In this document: in pieces, positions 24,741 through 37,000 of the stretch
How the letters are laid out: each line of letters starts with the position of its first letter
Numbering within the stretch: the first letter of the stretch is position 1
Assembly: GCA_036971715.1 (NCBI GenBank)
Contig: JAVHJL010000009.1
Coordinates: 1,918,422 to 1,982,421, forward strand
DNA from: Arthrobotrys musiformis
Taxonomy: Eukaryota; Ascomycota; Orbiliomycetes; Orbiliales; Orbiliaceae
Reading direction: 5' to 3'
DNA: 64,000 nt
Program-made: the position numbers and the translations under genes
The notes under the pieces: model-generated
Seen by the model: the letters and a program-made list of their open reading frames with translations, nothing else
What the model was told of the DNA's origin: nothing
The model's database searches: none

Positions 24741-26096
24741 CTAGGCGCGTAGTGCCGCTTTAACCGCCTCCCCCCAGACGATTCTCTTCTTATACACCCC
24801 CAATTTCTCTGGCCAGCCATCGATAGCCGTAGCCAATGCCTCTCCCTGTCCTTCTTCCTTGACTCTCGCTAGTCGTGTCATGTAAGTCTTTACAAAGAAC
24901 ACCATATCCCTCGACGCCGGCAATCTCAGCAAAACTTGCCTCTCGACTCGCAAAAATGTCTTTTCAAGGTCCACAGTTTCGGGTTGTTCTGGTATTTGTT
25001 CTCCTTCGTAATGATGATTCCCCGTTGGCAGGAACAATCTATCATGGGTCGAAATTGTCCACTACTCATATATTAAATAACAAATTAGCACTCACAAGAC
25101 CAGCCTCGAAAGTATACGTATATGCAAATGAACGGGTAGTCTATCAAGGAACTCACATTCAGCCTCCTGACCCACTTCCCGACTTCCAGCTTCCCAAAAA
25201 ATCGCTCCATACTTAATGCGAGCCTTTCTTTAAACATAGGAACCGGTTCGTGGATCTCATTTAATCCCATTCCCATTTTCTTGCTAGAATCAAATCCGTT
25301 GGGGAAACACGCGATAAACCCTTGAAGACTATAAGTTTCCCTCTCTTCTTCCTTTTGTAAGATCAAGATATCATCTTCAACTGTCGTGGCTAAGATTTTT
25401 AATGCCTCCATAGAGCTTTTGGGGGGTATAGCGGGGAAAACATCTCCCGATACATGGTTCTTAAACTCCGCATCGGCGGTAATGGTGAATAATTTCGGAA
25501 ATCTCAGTGGGAGATGTTGAGATAAAATGTATGAATATAACTCCTTTATCGTGGTATCGCAGGTTTGAGACGCTCCTAGGGTCATCTCAGGAAACTCATT
25601 CACAATCCGTTTGCGCAGAGCTATTCGAGATGGATATAAGGAGTCGAGGAGAAAAAGATCATTTGGTGCACACTTCTCGAGCCCCATGGTCATGTGATAT
25701 TTTGGTTTAAACGGCCGAAAGGGATGCGGTGGTGTAGAAAGGATTTCCATAGAATCATCGAAAGGTGTGATTGGTTCTTGGAAGAATGTTGGAGCCTACA
25801 TTCAACCGGATAAAGCTTTAGTATTATCTTGAATTCGTCGTCGCTAATATCATATGATATCGTATTCGCTGTTTTAGCTAGGGGCAGTTTACGGCTGTGT
25901 CGGATACCGCGGGCCTCTTGCGGTCCGGGTCCCAAAGAGAATATGTGGATGAGGTCGAGCCCGTCTGCTCCCCAACCGTCTCATTCGCCTCCTTACTTTT
26001 GATATAGATAAGTAATAGAATAGCTATCAGAAGAGGGAAGAAAGTGTAAATGAACGACTCGTCCATGGCGATGGGTCCCATTTGATAGACCGCCAT
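24741..26096 (-). CDS. DUF3445 / haem-dependent oxidative N-demethylase-like protein
   Basis: Resembles the DUF3445 family, whose studied members are haem-dependent oxidative N-demethylase-like enzymes; substrate unknown here. Exons 26096-25908, 25795-25157 and 25061-24741, all phase 0, give about 382 residues. An N-terminal membrane anchor is clear (FIYTFFPLLIAILLLIYIK, residues 15-33), as in membrane-tethered fungal members. The domain begins with HPFRPFKPKYHMTMGL, then LPLRFPKLF, PPKSSMEALKILATTVEDD, GFIACFPNGFD, MERFFGKLEVGKWVRRLNW, LFLPTGNHHYEGE and RVERQVLLRLPASRDMVFF, which I remember as conserved. The first donor could instead be GTAAAC at 25892, adding five residues, also in frame. 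The exon 2 acceptor at 25796 is required to reach the conserved start of the domain. The neighbour at 26663 has the same orientation. Confidence 0.78.
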
Positions 26097-26662
26097 GGCT
26101 GCTGTTCGTCCTCAAAAACCCGACAAGGGGGCTGGGCTATAGAAGAGACGGTCTTGAGATGGGAGTGTCATACGTGGTGGACCAACAAAGAGAGGGCATG
26201 GAACCCATATTTATAATTCATAGACCTGTGCACTCAGGTGGTATTCCGTCAGGTATCTGCTTTGACCGCCATGCTACTGAAGACTGATAAACGACTTGGC
26301 ACTCGAGTCAATTGGCTCACGCGATCGGAGATTCCCGTCGAGTGGGTCCATTTATCATCTGGAGATTACGGCTAGACCTCGAGGATGGGATATCAAAATC
26401 ACATACCACAATAAATCTTCAATAACATTCTAATCATCCTACCGCTTTCACTGATTAATCGATATCGCAATCCGCTAGTTATTCCTATTATACATTCAAG
26501 AAAATATGATAAAAATACAGGTGCGGGGAAACTGATGCTTAACATATGCTGTCAATATTCCACAGCCAAAGGTGGCCGCCAGCTCAGATGACGGAAAAAG
26601 AGATCTCGAGACTTAAGACATCAAAGGGTTTACGCCGAGTGCAACTCCTCTTCCATCATGCC

Positions 26663-28423
26663 CTATGAGTTATTATGCCCATGGTGGCCAAGATGGGACC
26701 ACCACCTCCCACTCTTCTTAGGGGTTTCCTTTGGCGTCTCCTTCGGTGTCTCCTTCGGTGCTTCTTTGGTTTCCGTGTGCTTGGTTTGTCCGACGAGTGG
26801 GTCTGTAGAACCACCCTCACCCCGCCATGTCACTGCTTGTCCAATTCGAGTCTTACATTCGATACCTGCTCCTTGAACGCAAATGCAAGGGAAGATATCG
26901 TTGGCACCCAGCAGATAGTCCGGTAGAAGGGTACCAGACAGGTCCTTGGCGCTGTCCGGGTGCGAGATCGTAAGCCTTTTCTCCCCATTAACAACAAAGA
27001 ACACTTCGGTGGAAACAGGCTGTAAATCCTTAGGTTCAGCGTAAGGAACCTCGTGATCCTTTCCGTTTGTCGCAGAGGATTTTCGCCGAAACAGTTCCTT
27101 GGACTCTTTTTGGGTGACTGGCGGCGGAGTTGTGGGAGGCGTAGGAACGGGGGTAGCGCCATTCGAAGGAAGTTTCTCGGCGTCGACTTTGTAAGTTATG
27201 CCAATTCCTATGGTGTCGCCCACCCCAGCGGCGAGACTGTGTTTGGTTTGGGCGCCATCAATGTATATGGATCCACCGCCTTCGGAGGACCAAAAGATGC
27301 CATCGCCGGCAGTGGAGCAGGGGAAAGGGAACTCGTCAACCGGGCGGAGAGAGGACCGTCGTCGGATGAAGGGAACAGTGTCAGGGGTGACAGATTTAAC
27401 TACAAATCCAATCGCAATAGCAGCACCCGTCGTCCGGTTAGATACCGGGTGGCTATGCGATATCGAGCGGGAGAGTCCCAAGTCCGCCAAACTGTCTTCG
27501 GAAACTGTGGTTGCAGCGATCGGTTTTGGTGAGCTTGGAGGGCTGCCGAAAGGTTTGCCAGAATTTTGTTGGGTTCCAGGAACAGGACTTCCGTCTGAGT
27601 TATCCACGCTCGAGAATTTAGAGAAGCCTAGCGAGCGAATTTGAGTTTCCCAGTAGATAGTCCGATCCGTTAAAGCCACATTTGGGTTGTAATAACGTGC
27701 TGCATATAGCGGTAGCCCTGTGGTGCTATCCCAGGTGTTCTTGTCGTCATCACTGCTCGCTGATGTAACAAGTTGTAGGAGTGTCCCTTTGGTGTGTATC
27801 GACTCTGCTGTGGTGGAGAATCGATAATTTGCCGTGGGCGGCCGCTCGAAATGCAGAAAATTACCAGAAGTTATCGTAAAACGCTGTTGGTGCGAATACC
27901 ATTGTGCCTCGAGGATGATCTTCTCGGACACGTCGAAATGGACCCGAGGGCGTGCTTGAGAAGTGACGCTGTTAGATCTGGGGGATAGTGGTGGCGAAGC
28001 GGGGGATAGTTCATCATCGCCCTCGCCCTCACTACTGATTGAATTGAGCCTGGTTACACCCGATTGCTTCAGAACGGAACTTCTCCTTCGGCTTCCTAGA
28101 GCCGATACAGGGTCGGGCCGAGCCGGGACAGTTTTCAGAATAACCGGTATACCCGCATCCGCGTTATCGGCGACGACCTCAGCGGCCAGAGCAGTAGCAA
28201 GGGCCTCAGCATCCGATGCCCTCGCTAACTGGGGAATGTTGGAGATAGCAAGGTAGTTGCTCTGGGAATTTGCGGGAGACTTATTCGATAATGAGGAGGG
28301 CTTAGACTTCTTCTTTTTGGGGTCCCTTTCCTTCTTGGCTTCTGATTTTACATCGGATTTCTCTCCCGAGCCGTCCGCTGGTGCCTGAATGGTAGACTTG
28401 GAGGTGCGGAACAGCTTCTTCAT
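26663..28423 (-). CDS. SPRY-domain protein with basic/acidic tails
   Basis: A 586-residue intronless protein. The start at 28423 (MKKLFRTSKS) is the first in-frame ATG; the frame is open further upstream but has no ATG. The N-terminus is Lys/Ser-rich, followed by an Ala-rich helix (ASDAEALATALAAEVV). A proline-directed Ser/Thr region (LSPASPPLSPRSNS) suggests phosphorylation. A SPRY-like fold starts near WYSHQQRFTITSGNFLHFERP and includes YWETQI, then after a long low-complexity insert AIAIGFV, SSEGGGSIYIDG, GVGDTIGIGI and VFFVVNGEKR. This order matches SPRY proteins, which bind partner peptides. The C-terminus has four tandem KE(A/T)P units and then GRWWSHLGHHGHN. Yeast Ssh4/Ear1 are SPRY adaptors for Rsp5, but I see no membrane segment or PY motif, so that role is not supported. 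Confidence 0.75.
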   Translation of the reverse strand: MKKLFRTSKSTIQAPADGSGEKSDVKSEAKKERDPKKKKSKPSSLSNKSPANSQSNYLAISNIPQLARASDAEALATALAAEVVADNADAGIPVILKTVPARPDPVSALGSRRRSSVLKQSGVTRLNSISSEGEGDDELSPASPPLSPRSNSVTSQARPRVHFDVSEKIILEAQWYSHQQRFTITSGNFLHFERPPTANYRFSTTAESIHTKGTLLQLVTSASSDDDKNTWDSTTGLPLYAARYYNPNVALTDRTIYWETQIRSLGFSKFSSVDNSDGSPVPGTQQNSGKPFGSPPSSPKPIAATTVSEDSLADLGLSRSISHSHPVSNRTTGAAIAIGFVVKSVTPDTVPFIRRRSSLRPVDEFPFPCSTAGDGIFWSSEGGGSIYIDGAQTKHSLAAGVGDTIGIGITYKVDAEKLPSNGATPVPTPPTTPPPVTQKESKELFRRKSSATNGKDHEVPYAEPKDLQPVSTEVFFVVNGEKRLTISHPDSAKDLSGTLLPDYLLGANDIFPCICVQGAGIECKTRIGQAVTWRGEGGSTDPLVGQTKHTETKEAPKETPKETPKETPKKSGRWWSHLGHHGHNNS

Positions 28424-31160
28424 GTCTGCTGAGGTCTCCCTAAGCTGGACGTTATCTCTTTTTGGGGTCGCGAGACAAACGCAACGTATCCGGCAGGTCC
28501 GAGAAATCAATGACGAAAAGGTCTTCAACTAGCCTCTCCAGATTCGACTGGGCAGCGACTCGAATCGAACCCAGTTATAGAACCTGATCCCGGTCCTTTT
28601 CGCGCAAGGGTAAGGGGAGAGATGTGAGGGTCTACACAGTATATACGTAGTAGGTAGCGGTCGGTTGAATTGCTATGGACGAAGAGACGGCCGACAACTG
28701 TAGGGTGCGATGGAGAAATTTTGGTCAGGGTCGATCGATCCGGCGGTAAAGTGAAATAGAGTTGGCGGGGAAAGCTTTCGAAAGCCAATCCGAATGAATT
28801 CAGTCCGTTCAGTCCGGTCCAGTTCGGCCCAGCCAATACGATGCCAGTCCACGGATCTGACACTGGCAAATCTGTTACAAACTGATAAATAAGAAAGTGC
28901 CCACAGGCTTGATGCGATGCGATGATATCGATCAGACAAGGCGGGACAATTTAAAGCGGACAACGGCGCGCGTATGTTTACGTATAAGAGTATGAAGGTA
29001 GGTATGGTAAATTATGGGGGAGAGAATTAATTCAGGCTGAACATTTCAACAGGAAAGGAAGAGGCTTCCAACGTTCCAATGTGCGGGCGAGTTAACTCCG
29101 CAATGCAATGCTGCTACTCTTCTGCAGACTTTCCCATGACTTCGAATTGGTATTGACTGGACTGCTGGGACTGGACCTTGACTCGGGGCAAACTCTAGTC
29201 CAACAAGGACGTGCGGGGATGGCTGCGAAAAAAAAACGTGGAGACCCACAGGCTGCTCGCCAGACCAGACAAAACGTTGTTTTTTGGGCCCGAGCGCCTC
29301 TCTCTTCCTCTTCATTTCGTTAGTATTGCGCACTGGCATCATGCTCATGTCATGCTGCCGACATTGCATGGCCACTTGCGAGTACGATATATATAGCGCA
29401 TCAAGGTGTATATCTATTTGGATGGGGATCGATTTACTTATTGATCACATCTGTCCTTGCTAGACATCGCATCACGATTCGTTGCTCCATAGCTAAGCTA
29501 GGCTGCGCAGCTGCGCAGATTCGAACCTCAAATCTGAGCTTAAGCGTGCTTGATCATCTGAGTGGAGCTCGCTCGCCACCGCAATTTAAGCTTCCATATC
29601 CGAAATTTACCTAATCCCCACGTGCCAGCCCTCCCATGGCAGAGACAATCGGCATTTCCTCCTTCCGGCAACACGTCTGCATTTCCCAGCGGGGATATTA
29701 TTACAAGTAATAAACCTCAACCCTTTTTGACATTTTTAAACAAAGGAGAGAGACTCGTTAAAAGGTTTCATTCCGAAGGGCAAAAGCGTCACTGCTCTTT
29801 GCGTGTTCGCCAGTTGTCGGTTTAAATTTGGTGGTACTCACGGTAACATGTAAGGTTTTGTCCTTGCATTAAATCGAGTTGGTTTCTCCAACCAAGCTTC
29901 TGTGGCAAACACCTCAAATACATTGCCTAGTTTGGAAGCGGCCATGAATATATGCTACTATGTACAGGGTATATCTTGGCTAGATATCAATCTATATTCT
30001 GTGTCGGAATCTGACAGCATTGTGGATGATTTATAGTAGCTGGTGCGTGATCCGATATATCGACAAAAGCTCTCGGGTAGCTTTTTTTTTTTTGCCCAAT
30101 TCATTTCACCCTAACCCGTTAGCTCGAGCTCGAAGCTAACTAATTAGCGCTAGAGGACCCTTCTCAAGTGTGGAGGACCGTTCGAAGACGCGGAACTGGC
30201 TCGCATTCGGGCCGTCTGTGCTTTATACTGCTCACAAATATAATATTAATATACTGAAACATATTGCAACAATATTCATAATCTAGGGTTGGTATTGCGG
30301 TATTGGGTATCAAGGAGCTCGAATAAAATCGTGGAATCTTAGGACGGCGAGCGAAGACTAAGCATATGCATGACCTAGAAAAACTAGACTGCCTGTATAC
30401 ATGGTCTGGAGCGAACTCTGTATACATGTATGCACGCAGTAATCGATTTATGGGTCCCTTAATAAATATCTCTCTATATCAGCATACGGCCGTTTGTTCA
30501 TATAAACTGCCATTGTCTATACCGGTACCAATGTTCTTATATCTTAGTAATTGTGTGGAAACTAGAAAAATAGGATCTCGAGAGCTTCGATTCTCATATG
30601 GCACAATTTTGGTTAATTTGGAGACAACTTGTCCTGTACCCAGACCACCACCAGGGTGGGCTCAGAGCATACTGTGGAATATGTACTGTGATATATTAAT
30701 ATCAATAACCCAAGGGCCAGTATATAGATATAGGTATACATGTACGTAAGCCTATTTTTTAAGCTTATTATACGGTCTATATATACTTATCGGTTGCGGT
30801 GAGCTCTTCAAGGGGCTACCAGCGTGAATACACTAATCAAAGCAAGCTTGTGGAGCAAGTCTCGACTGTAAGGCTATTGGAGCCCTGGTTCATCTGGCGG
30901 ATACTAAAGTCCTTGTATACATGCATGTATAATCCTTTCTACTAACGAGCTAGCGTGGATTTGAGGCTAGACCTAGTGAAATATTCCGGTTGCCAATTTC
31001 AACCCGAGGGGGATGAATCGTGATGCGATTGAAACAGCCTGAGGGAGACATCGTCATATGTCATGTGCGTTCATGCATCTCGATCTGGAATATCGAAATT
31101 CAAGTAAAAAAACCCCTGACAAGGGATTACCGTGGGGAAGCATTGATTCCATCTTTGTAT

Positions 31161-31197
31161 CTCATCAACTTGTCTCATCAACTTGTCTCATCAACTT
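31161..31197. repeat. 13-bp tandem repeat, three copies
   Basis: CTCATCAACTTGT occurs twice in full and once for 11 bases, head to tail. It is in non-coding sequence and is a simple slippage repeat. Confidence 0.85.
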
Positions 31198-31925
31198 ATA
31201 CTACAAATATCCAGGCCAGCTATGAATTCATGCCATGGAGGAGCACTGTATATCTAACAGTCAGTCATAGCATGAATCGGACGAGCCCCGTACGCCTGTT
31301 TGGCATGGCCGGCCCGCGACATCACCTGATCGCTACTGACAATGCTAGAGATCTAAGTACGGTGTTGAACGGTAATATAATTTGTATTTGGTACGTAATA
31401 TACAGGATATAGGATCGAATCCTCCTAATCCTAGAAGTATGGCCCTCACTCGACCCGATAGCGCTACAACTTCGAATTCCCCGATGCACCGAAAACACAG
31501 GGACGTTCAAGGTAAATTCTAAATAGTTCCCACAGTCGATTTACTTGAAACTCGAATTCGTCTCCAAGATGGAATTTCCGGGGAATTTAGCCGTCGGATG
31601 TAGCCACCGTCGAATTCCCACATAACAAGACTGCATCCCAGTAACTAGCATGCACCCCTTGTCTTTTGAGAATACATCATCCTCAACTTCTAATTGTATG
31701 ACGCAAATTGCTGAATCTATGATATTACTATATTCTACTGCAAACGATTGCAAGCTTGCAAGGTAGTTAACGGAAATTGGAAGCGGCAGGTGCTGCTATA
31801 GCTGTAGGTCATTCTCTATCCGCGATTTTCTTAATTATACTTGACTTGAGCGTGAAAATGGGCCATCCGGCCGGCCATCCGCAATTGCAACGAATGGCTG
31901 TGGGGTTCTGCTAATAGGAAGCCTC

Positions 31926-31932
31926 TATAAAT
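31926..31932 (+). promoter_or_regulatory. Possible TATA box of the AA9 gene
   Basis: TATAAAT lies about 190 bases before the ATG at 32119. Distance is acceptable for a fungal core promoter, but other TATA-like words occur closer to the start, so the choice is tentative. Confidence 0.3.
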
Positions 31933-32118
31933 ATGAGCCTTGAACCACCTCTATCGGTATATCCATTACACAGTTACAGAGCCAGTTCCAGCTATCAGGT
32001 CCAATATCCCTCTACCAGTATCATTATATGTATATAGCTGCGTCCACTTATCCAGTATATATACGTATACTAAGCACCACGCTCATCTAAAAGTTTCAGT
32101 TCAGACGCCATTATAAAA

Positions 32119-32971
32119 ATGCACCTGACTACTATATTATTGCTGAGCGCCGGCCTAGCTTCCGCCCATTGTACGTTACATAGATCGCTCTGTGGAATCG
32201 CGATTCGATTCACTTCTGCACTCTATAACTAAACGCGTAGCTAATACAGTGGTTTACTCAAAGACACCTTCCCGGGCCTTATTTTCAATGGAGCCGTCTC
32301 GACTGACTGGCAATACGTGAAAATGACCACAAACAAATATAGCCATGGCCCGGTTACTGATGTCAACTCGAATGACTTGAGGTGCTATAAGGATCCAGCA
32401 GCGCCCATTGCTTCCACTGCCAACATTGCAGCTGGTTCTCAAGTCGGCTTTCGCGTCGATACTTCCATAAGCCATCCCGGCCCTCTTTTGTTCTACTTGG
32501 CCAAGGTTCCCTCGGGGAAAACCGCCGCTAACTGGGAGGGTGATGGAGCTGTCTGGTTCAAGATCTATGAGAACCAGCCGACAATCACCTCCTCCTCTAT
32601 CAGTTGGCCATCCGGTTAGTCGTTTTCTAGTCGCTTCACTTAGAGTTTGCAGCTGTTGTCTAACATGATACGGTAATAAATTTACAGGTCAAACACAGGT
32701 CTTTGTTACCATCCCTAATTGCATCCCGGCGGGAGAGTATCTCCTAAGAGTTGAGCATATTGCTCTGCACAGCGCCGGCAGTACAGGTGGTGCGCAGATC
32801 TACCTTGCATGCGGTCAGATTAACGTTACCGGAGGCGGAAGTAAAGCAGGCACTCCATTGGTGGCCTTCCCCGGTGCATATAAGGCCACCGATCCAGGTC
32901 TTCTCATCAACATCTACTGGCCAATCCCGACTTCTTACACTAACCCAGGCCCTAAGGTCTTCACCTGCTAA
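32119..32971 (+). CDS. AA9 lytic polysaccharide monooxygenase (no CBM)
   Basis: A secreted copper enzyme that cleaves cellulose or related glucans oxidatively. Exons 32119-32170, 32264-32614 and 32688-32971 give 228 residues. The signal peptide is MHLTTILLLSAGLASA, leaving His17 as the mature N-terminus, which is one ligand of the copper histidine brace. The first intron must end at CAAAG (32263): this gives AHYTFPGLIFNG, the conserved AA9 beginning, whereas the nearer CAG breaks the frame. The second copper His is in ISHPGPLLFYL, and the axial Tyr is in QIYLACGQI. GPVTDVNSNDLRCY, VWFKIYE and YLLRVEHIALHSAG are further family blocks. There is no linker or CBM1, unlike the AA9 protein at 37001-38181. 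Four cysteines allow two disulfides. Expression is likely carbon-source regulated, as in the family, but I see no specific site. Confidence 0.93.
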
Positions 32972-34207
32972 TTTTCTAAGCTTTGTAATTTAGTTGGTCG
33001 GGGTTGGCGATTTTGCGATACGATGGCCTGGGGTATTTGCATCAAGAGATGGAACGCATTTCATGTGTATACAAGATTTTCTACTGTAATTAAATAGTTG
33101 ATATCATATCAATGGATGATGATACGATCTTCCTAGCTAGGCCTGCGTAGTAGCCCCACCGGTGGCCACCTAAATCAAATCAATATATATCATCATTATT
33201 TCAATACAATAAAATACAAGAACCGGATTTAAGACGATACCAACGACCGGAAACATTTAAAATGCCCGAGAAACATCGTTATTTCACCGGCTAGCAAGGT
33301 AAGGTACCCAAATACCACGGCGTGAAGGATGGATATATATACTTAAAGAGTTAACTTTAAAAAAAGCTTAATTTATTTGGTGATATCTAGAGCCGCCTAG
33401 TCTAGCCAAAGAAAAAAGTTAAGATCCCTGAAAGCTCAATTAGAAAGAATTACTTTGGAAATCGTATATATACGGAATGCATGTATAAAGAGCGTGGGGT
33501 AGTACTGGTAACTAACTTCGACCATCAGCCCTTCGCCAGTCCGACTGACCCTAAGCTTAGATCTCGAGCCCTCTTTGTGACGCACAGAGTGTTCAGGAAG
33601 GTCCGAAGGGCTGAATATTCTCGAGCCCACCAGGCAGGGCTGGTTTTTAGAGAAGGCCGGGTCTGGACAACAGATAAAAGACCCACAATTCGCTCCAACG
33701 TAGTTATTCTCCACCTGGCTCGCGCCTTCCAGTCCGTGGCGCCCAATCATCCTATTCAGCCCAGCTGATAAGCGAATAGGAGAGACCGACACCATGCAAC
33801 GAAGCTAGATACCCTGGCAAGTCTGTAAGGCGACTTCTCCCAAAAAAGAATCCACCAGCCAGGAAGCGTATGTATGCATGCGTGCAAGACCAACAAAATG
33901 CAATGCAATGTGAAAAGACGGAAGACGGCCAAAATGATCGCGAGGACTCGAGAGGGGAGAGCTCGAGAGGAAGAGGAAGGGGCTGGAAGCTAGCTCCGAG
34001 GGCGACTCCGATTCAAGGCGGTTTGAAGACAGAATCTGGTGTCTGTACGACGGCCGATTCGATTCTTTTAAAAAGGATTGACGATTCCTGGTCCCATTCT
34101 TCGGTCCCATTGCTCCGTAAATCCGTTCTGGGACCAAACGACAATACGCAACAACAACAACGCCAACATCTGTGGAAGACGATTTGCGTTGTGTTCAACG
34201 TTTCGAA
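32972..34207. other. Intergenic between two plus-strand genes
   Basis: No supported gene. Overlapping frames at about 33436-33795 and 33805-34137 (minus) and 33481-34289 (plus) are mutually exclusive and have no recognisable content. The last 150 bases are the promoter and leader of the following mucin-like gene. Confidence 0.45.
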
Positions 34208-36498
34208 ATGGCCCCACGCTCGCTACTTCTCCCTCTGGCGCTCCTCGCTCTGCTGGAGTCGAGAATGGTCCTCGCCACGACTACCATAACGATGCAGCCC
34301 AATGACAGTGAGTAAATCCATGACTCCTATGATGGTTCTTTATTCGACAAATGGCAAGGCCATGCGGGATATCACATAACATATATTGACAGATAGGTGG
34401 TTGTTGCAGCGCACCCAGCATTCATATTAGCCCACTGCGACTCGGACTGTGATATCAATTACAATGTTGTCGAAGTCTCCTGGGAGTCGACCGTATCCAC
34501 AATAACGGCTTACGGCGATGCTAACTCTGTCGCATGGACTAAATCAATGTACTCCCAATACTTCGCCCAATTTTCCCCGGAGTTAGTCGTGGAGACCACC
34601 GTCGCTACGGATTGGAGAAATGAAGATTTCACCGCGACCTGCTGCGATGATGGGTGGTATATCCAGTCGGGAGTCACGGCGCATTATGAGACTGAAACGC
34701 TGGACGAATGCGAACCAACAGAAGCTGTGTTTACCGGTCGACGGGTGGGGACCGTAAGGTCCGCATTTCCAACGGATCTGCCATTTTTAGAGCATGATTG
34801 TGAAGTCTCAACTACGGTCACAAAAACAATTTTAACTCAGATAACATTTATTACGGCCGGCGCAAATCCGCCGACGGGGACCGCGGATGGCCAGAAGACC
34901 TGGTGGGACGAAGGTTCGGACGAAGTCACGATCCTTCTTCCACCAACACCAACCCGTATGTTTCCTATCCAACTAACGCAATATACCACTTTGACAATAT
35001 ATATTTAACATGCATACATATAATTATGTAAACAGCATTTTTTACGATATCAAAATGCCCCTTTGTCGGCGCTAGTTCCTGCTCCTGGAGCGTCGGGACC
35101 ATGAACCTGCGCTGGGATCAATCGACAATCACAATCACTGGAGATGCAAGCGAGTTGTCGTCCCTTGAATCTGAACTGGCGACATCCATCGAAGGCAACC
35201 TAGACTGGGTAAATGCAACCGCTGGCTGGGCAGATAACTTTGCGGAGTCCGCGACTTGCTGTTCCGAATCAATCTGGCTCGACCGTATCGTGACAATCAA
35301 TTATGGCGGCTGGTGTCCGACGACCGTTTTGACGGGTTACAATACGATTCTACCGCTCAGTATTGCGTATCGATTCGTCAATGGCACCGAAGCAAACTGC
35401 AATATTAACATCGGAGGAGGTATTGCATCGACAAAGACCGCTATTTATATCGAGAAAGTTACGGCAGATACTGGCCCAGGATCGACTACTACCCCCCCGG
35501 CGACTAAGGAACCTGATACTGTCCCGACGTCAACAACTTCTGACGTAACCAAAGAGACAGATGTCATTGACTCCACGTCTCAGACGACTCCGACAACGAC
35601 TTCAAGGACGACTTTGACAACGACTTCAAGGACGACTCCCAGAACAACACCGCACACTACGGCACCTCAACGTTCCACAACAACGTCGAGTCGACAAGCC
35701 CAGCTGGTCGAAAGCCCGCAATCCCAGTCGTCCCGCCCAGCCCAATCACCAAATAGTCCGCCCGTGAGCAGCCAAGGACCTCGAGAAACGACTACACCAA
35801 ACAATCAGCCGGTCGACTCACCGACTCAAGCTCCCAATGATCCTCCGAACACTCAGCCAAACAATCAACCAAGCAACCCTTCCCAAGAGCCCCCTGTGCC
35901 GAGTAATAATCCTCCACCGAATGAGAGTCCCAACACACCAGCGTTCCCAGGCACTCCAGCCCCGGAACCATCCATTTCCACGATATTCACTAGCATACCT
36001 GTTGTAATAACTACCACGGACGGATCAGGAAGCCAAACTATCATCACCACATTTACTACTACCCCGATAAGCACTGCAATTAACGTCATAACGACTGACG
36101 ATGAAGGAAACACGGTCACAACTCGTGTTACATTTTCCAATCCAAGCTCCACAGAAGTACCCGATGATGGTAGCACAACAGAGGGACCGCCGGTTCCAGA
36201 ATCTCGGACGCCCCTATCACCAGGAAGTGGTGTAACCTCTAGAACAATCATCCTAACTTTGACTAGCCGTGTCGGTAGCAGTATTATCGTCGAAACGAAA
36301 ACAAGTATTGTCGTCGAACCGACGTCCGGGTCAGGGACTACTTCACTCACAGGAGAGGAACCTGGAACGGAAACGGAAACGGGGACTGGGACACCCGAAA
36401 TAACCGGCCCAGCTTCAAGTGCACTTTCTAGTAAGAGTCTCTCTTTACGTTTTGCTGTAGCTGTCGCCTTTTTAGTATCGATCTTGCGTCTGTTCTAG
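34208..36498 (+). CDS. Ser/Thr-rich GPI-type surface protein with two Cys modules
   Basis: A probable glycosylated cell-surface protein; I do not recognise the family. Exons 34208-34307, 34410-34955 and 35036-36498 join in phase 1 to about 702 residues. Residues 1-24 form a signal peptide. Two N-terminal modules look like duplicates: each starts with a paired Cys (AHCDSDCDINYN; SKCPFVGASSCSW) and ends with a double Cys about 80 residues later (FTATCCDDGW; ESATCCSESIW), with a similar strand pattern including TVSTITAYGDA and STITITGDA. A Thr/Ser/Pro/Asn/Gln linker of roughly 190 residues follows, then two strands of VVITTTDGSG / NVITTDDEGN type. The end is Ser-rich then hydrophobic (LRFAVAVAFLVSILRLF), the layout of a GPI attachment signal. 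Role in adhesion or wall structure is inferred from composition only. Confidence 0.75.
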
Positions 36499-37000
36499 AT
36501 CCCGTATTCCTGCCGCATTTACTTAGCGTGTATATGCTTTTAATGTAACATAATCTCGGGGTTGGTTTAGCTAGTTGAATTAGCCCTTGGTTTTTTACAA
36601 TCTATATGCACGGCAGATACCGAGTATTGCAAAGTAATTTTCGGTGATGCACCTTTTTACGTAACTTGTCATCGCGATAATGATTAACATCTGGCCGAAA
36701 GGCGATTGACAAAACACCTCTGTGCCTGAAATTCGAAACGGGGGCTTAAATATAAACTGGACTGTTGCACTTTAGCCCTCTTAGGCTTTTTATAGTGGCG
36801 CTACACACGCAAACACACATGTATACATATATTTAGTTTAACTTGTCGTCCAAGTACAGAGGTGGCATCCCGACTCTTTCGATTCAGTGTGAAACCTGGC
36901 GCAGGGGATAGATAACCATGTTTTCAATTCTGCGCACTCTTATATACACGTGAAGATTGCAGACTTGGATTAAAGGCCGTGCTCGAAGTTTTGACGGTGT
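36499..37000. other. Intergenic between convergent genes
   Basis: 3' flanks of the mucin-like gene (plus) and the AA9-CBM1 gene (minus). No gene or notable structure seen apart from a CACACGCAAACACACAT run near 36805-36822. Confidence 0.5.

Larger units (their letters stand above)
28424..32118. other. Gene-poor 3.7-kb stretch
   Basis: The left end is the promoter of the SPRY gene. I find no other gene: frames of 60-130 codons are scattered on both strands and contain no domain or consistent splice model. Noted: a 13-bp triple tandem repeat at 31161-31197, a poly(T) run near 30081, and tRNA-like T-arm sequences near 28560 and 29520 that do not fold into a tRNA. The right end is the promoter of the AA9 gene, with a possible TATA box at 31926-31932. 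Confidence 0.45.

Noticed and set aside
27053..27644. Two plus-strand frames of ~150 codons
   Set aside because: Antisense to the SPRY gene, with no splice or start support.
28540..28620. tRNA-like T-arm (GGGTTCGATTCGAG on minus)
   Set aside because: The stem does not pair, and no acceptor, D-arm or anticodon arm can be placed around it.
29505..29550. tRNA-like GGTTCGAATC on minus
   Set aside because: It is part of a simple hairpin (AGATT/AATCT) without the other arms of a tRNA.
35865..36350. 161-codon minus-strand open frame
   Set aside because: Antisense to the Thr/Pro-rich stalk of the GPI-type protein; its Val/Gly-rich content is the mirror of ACN/CCN codons.
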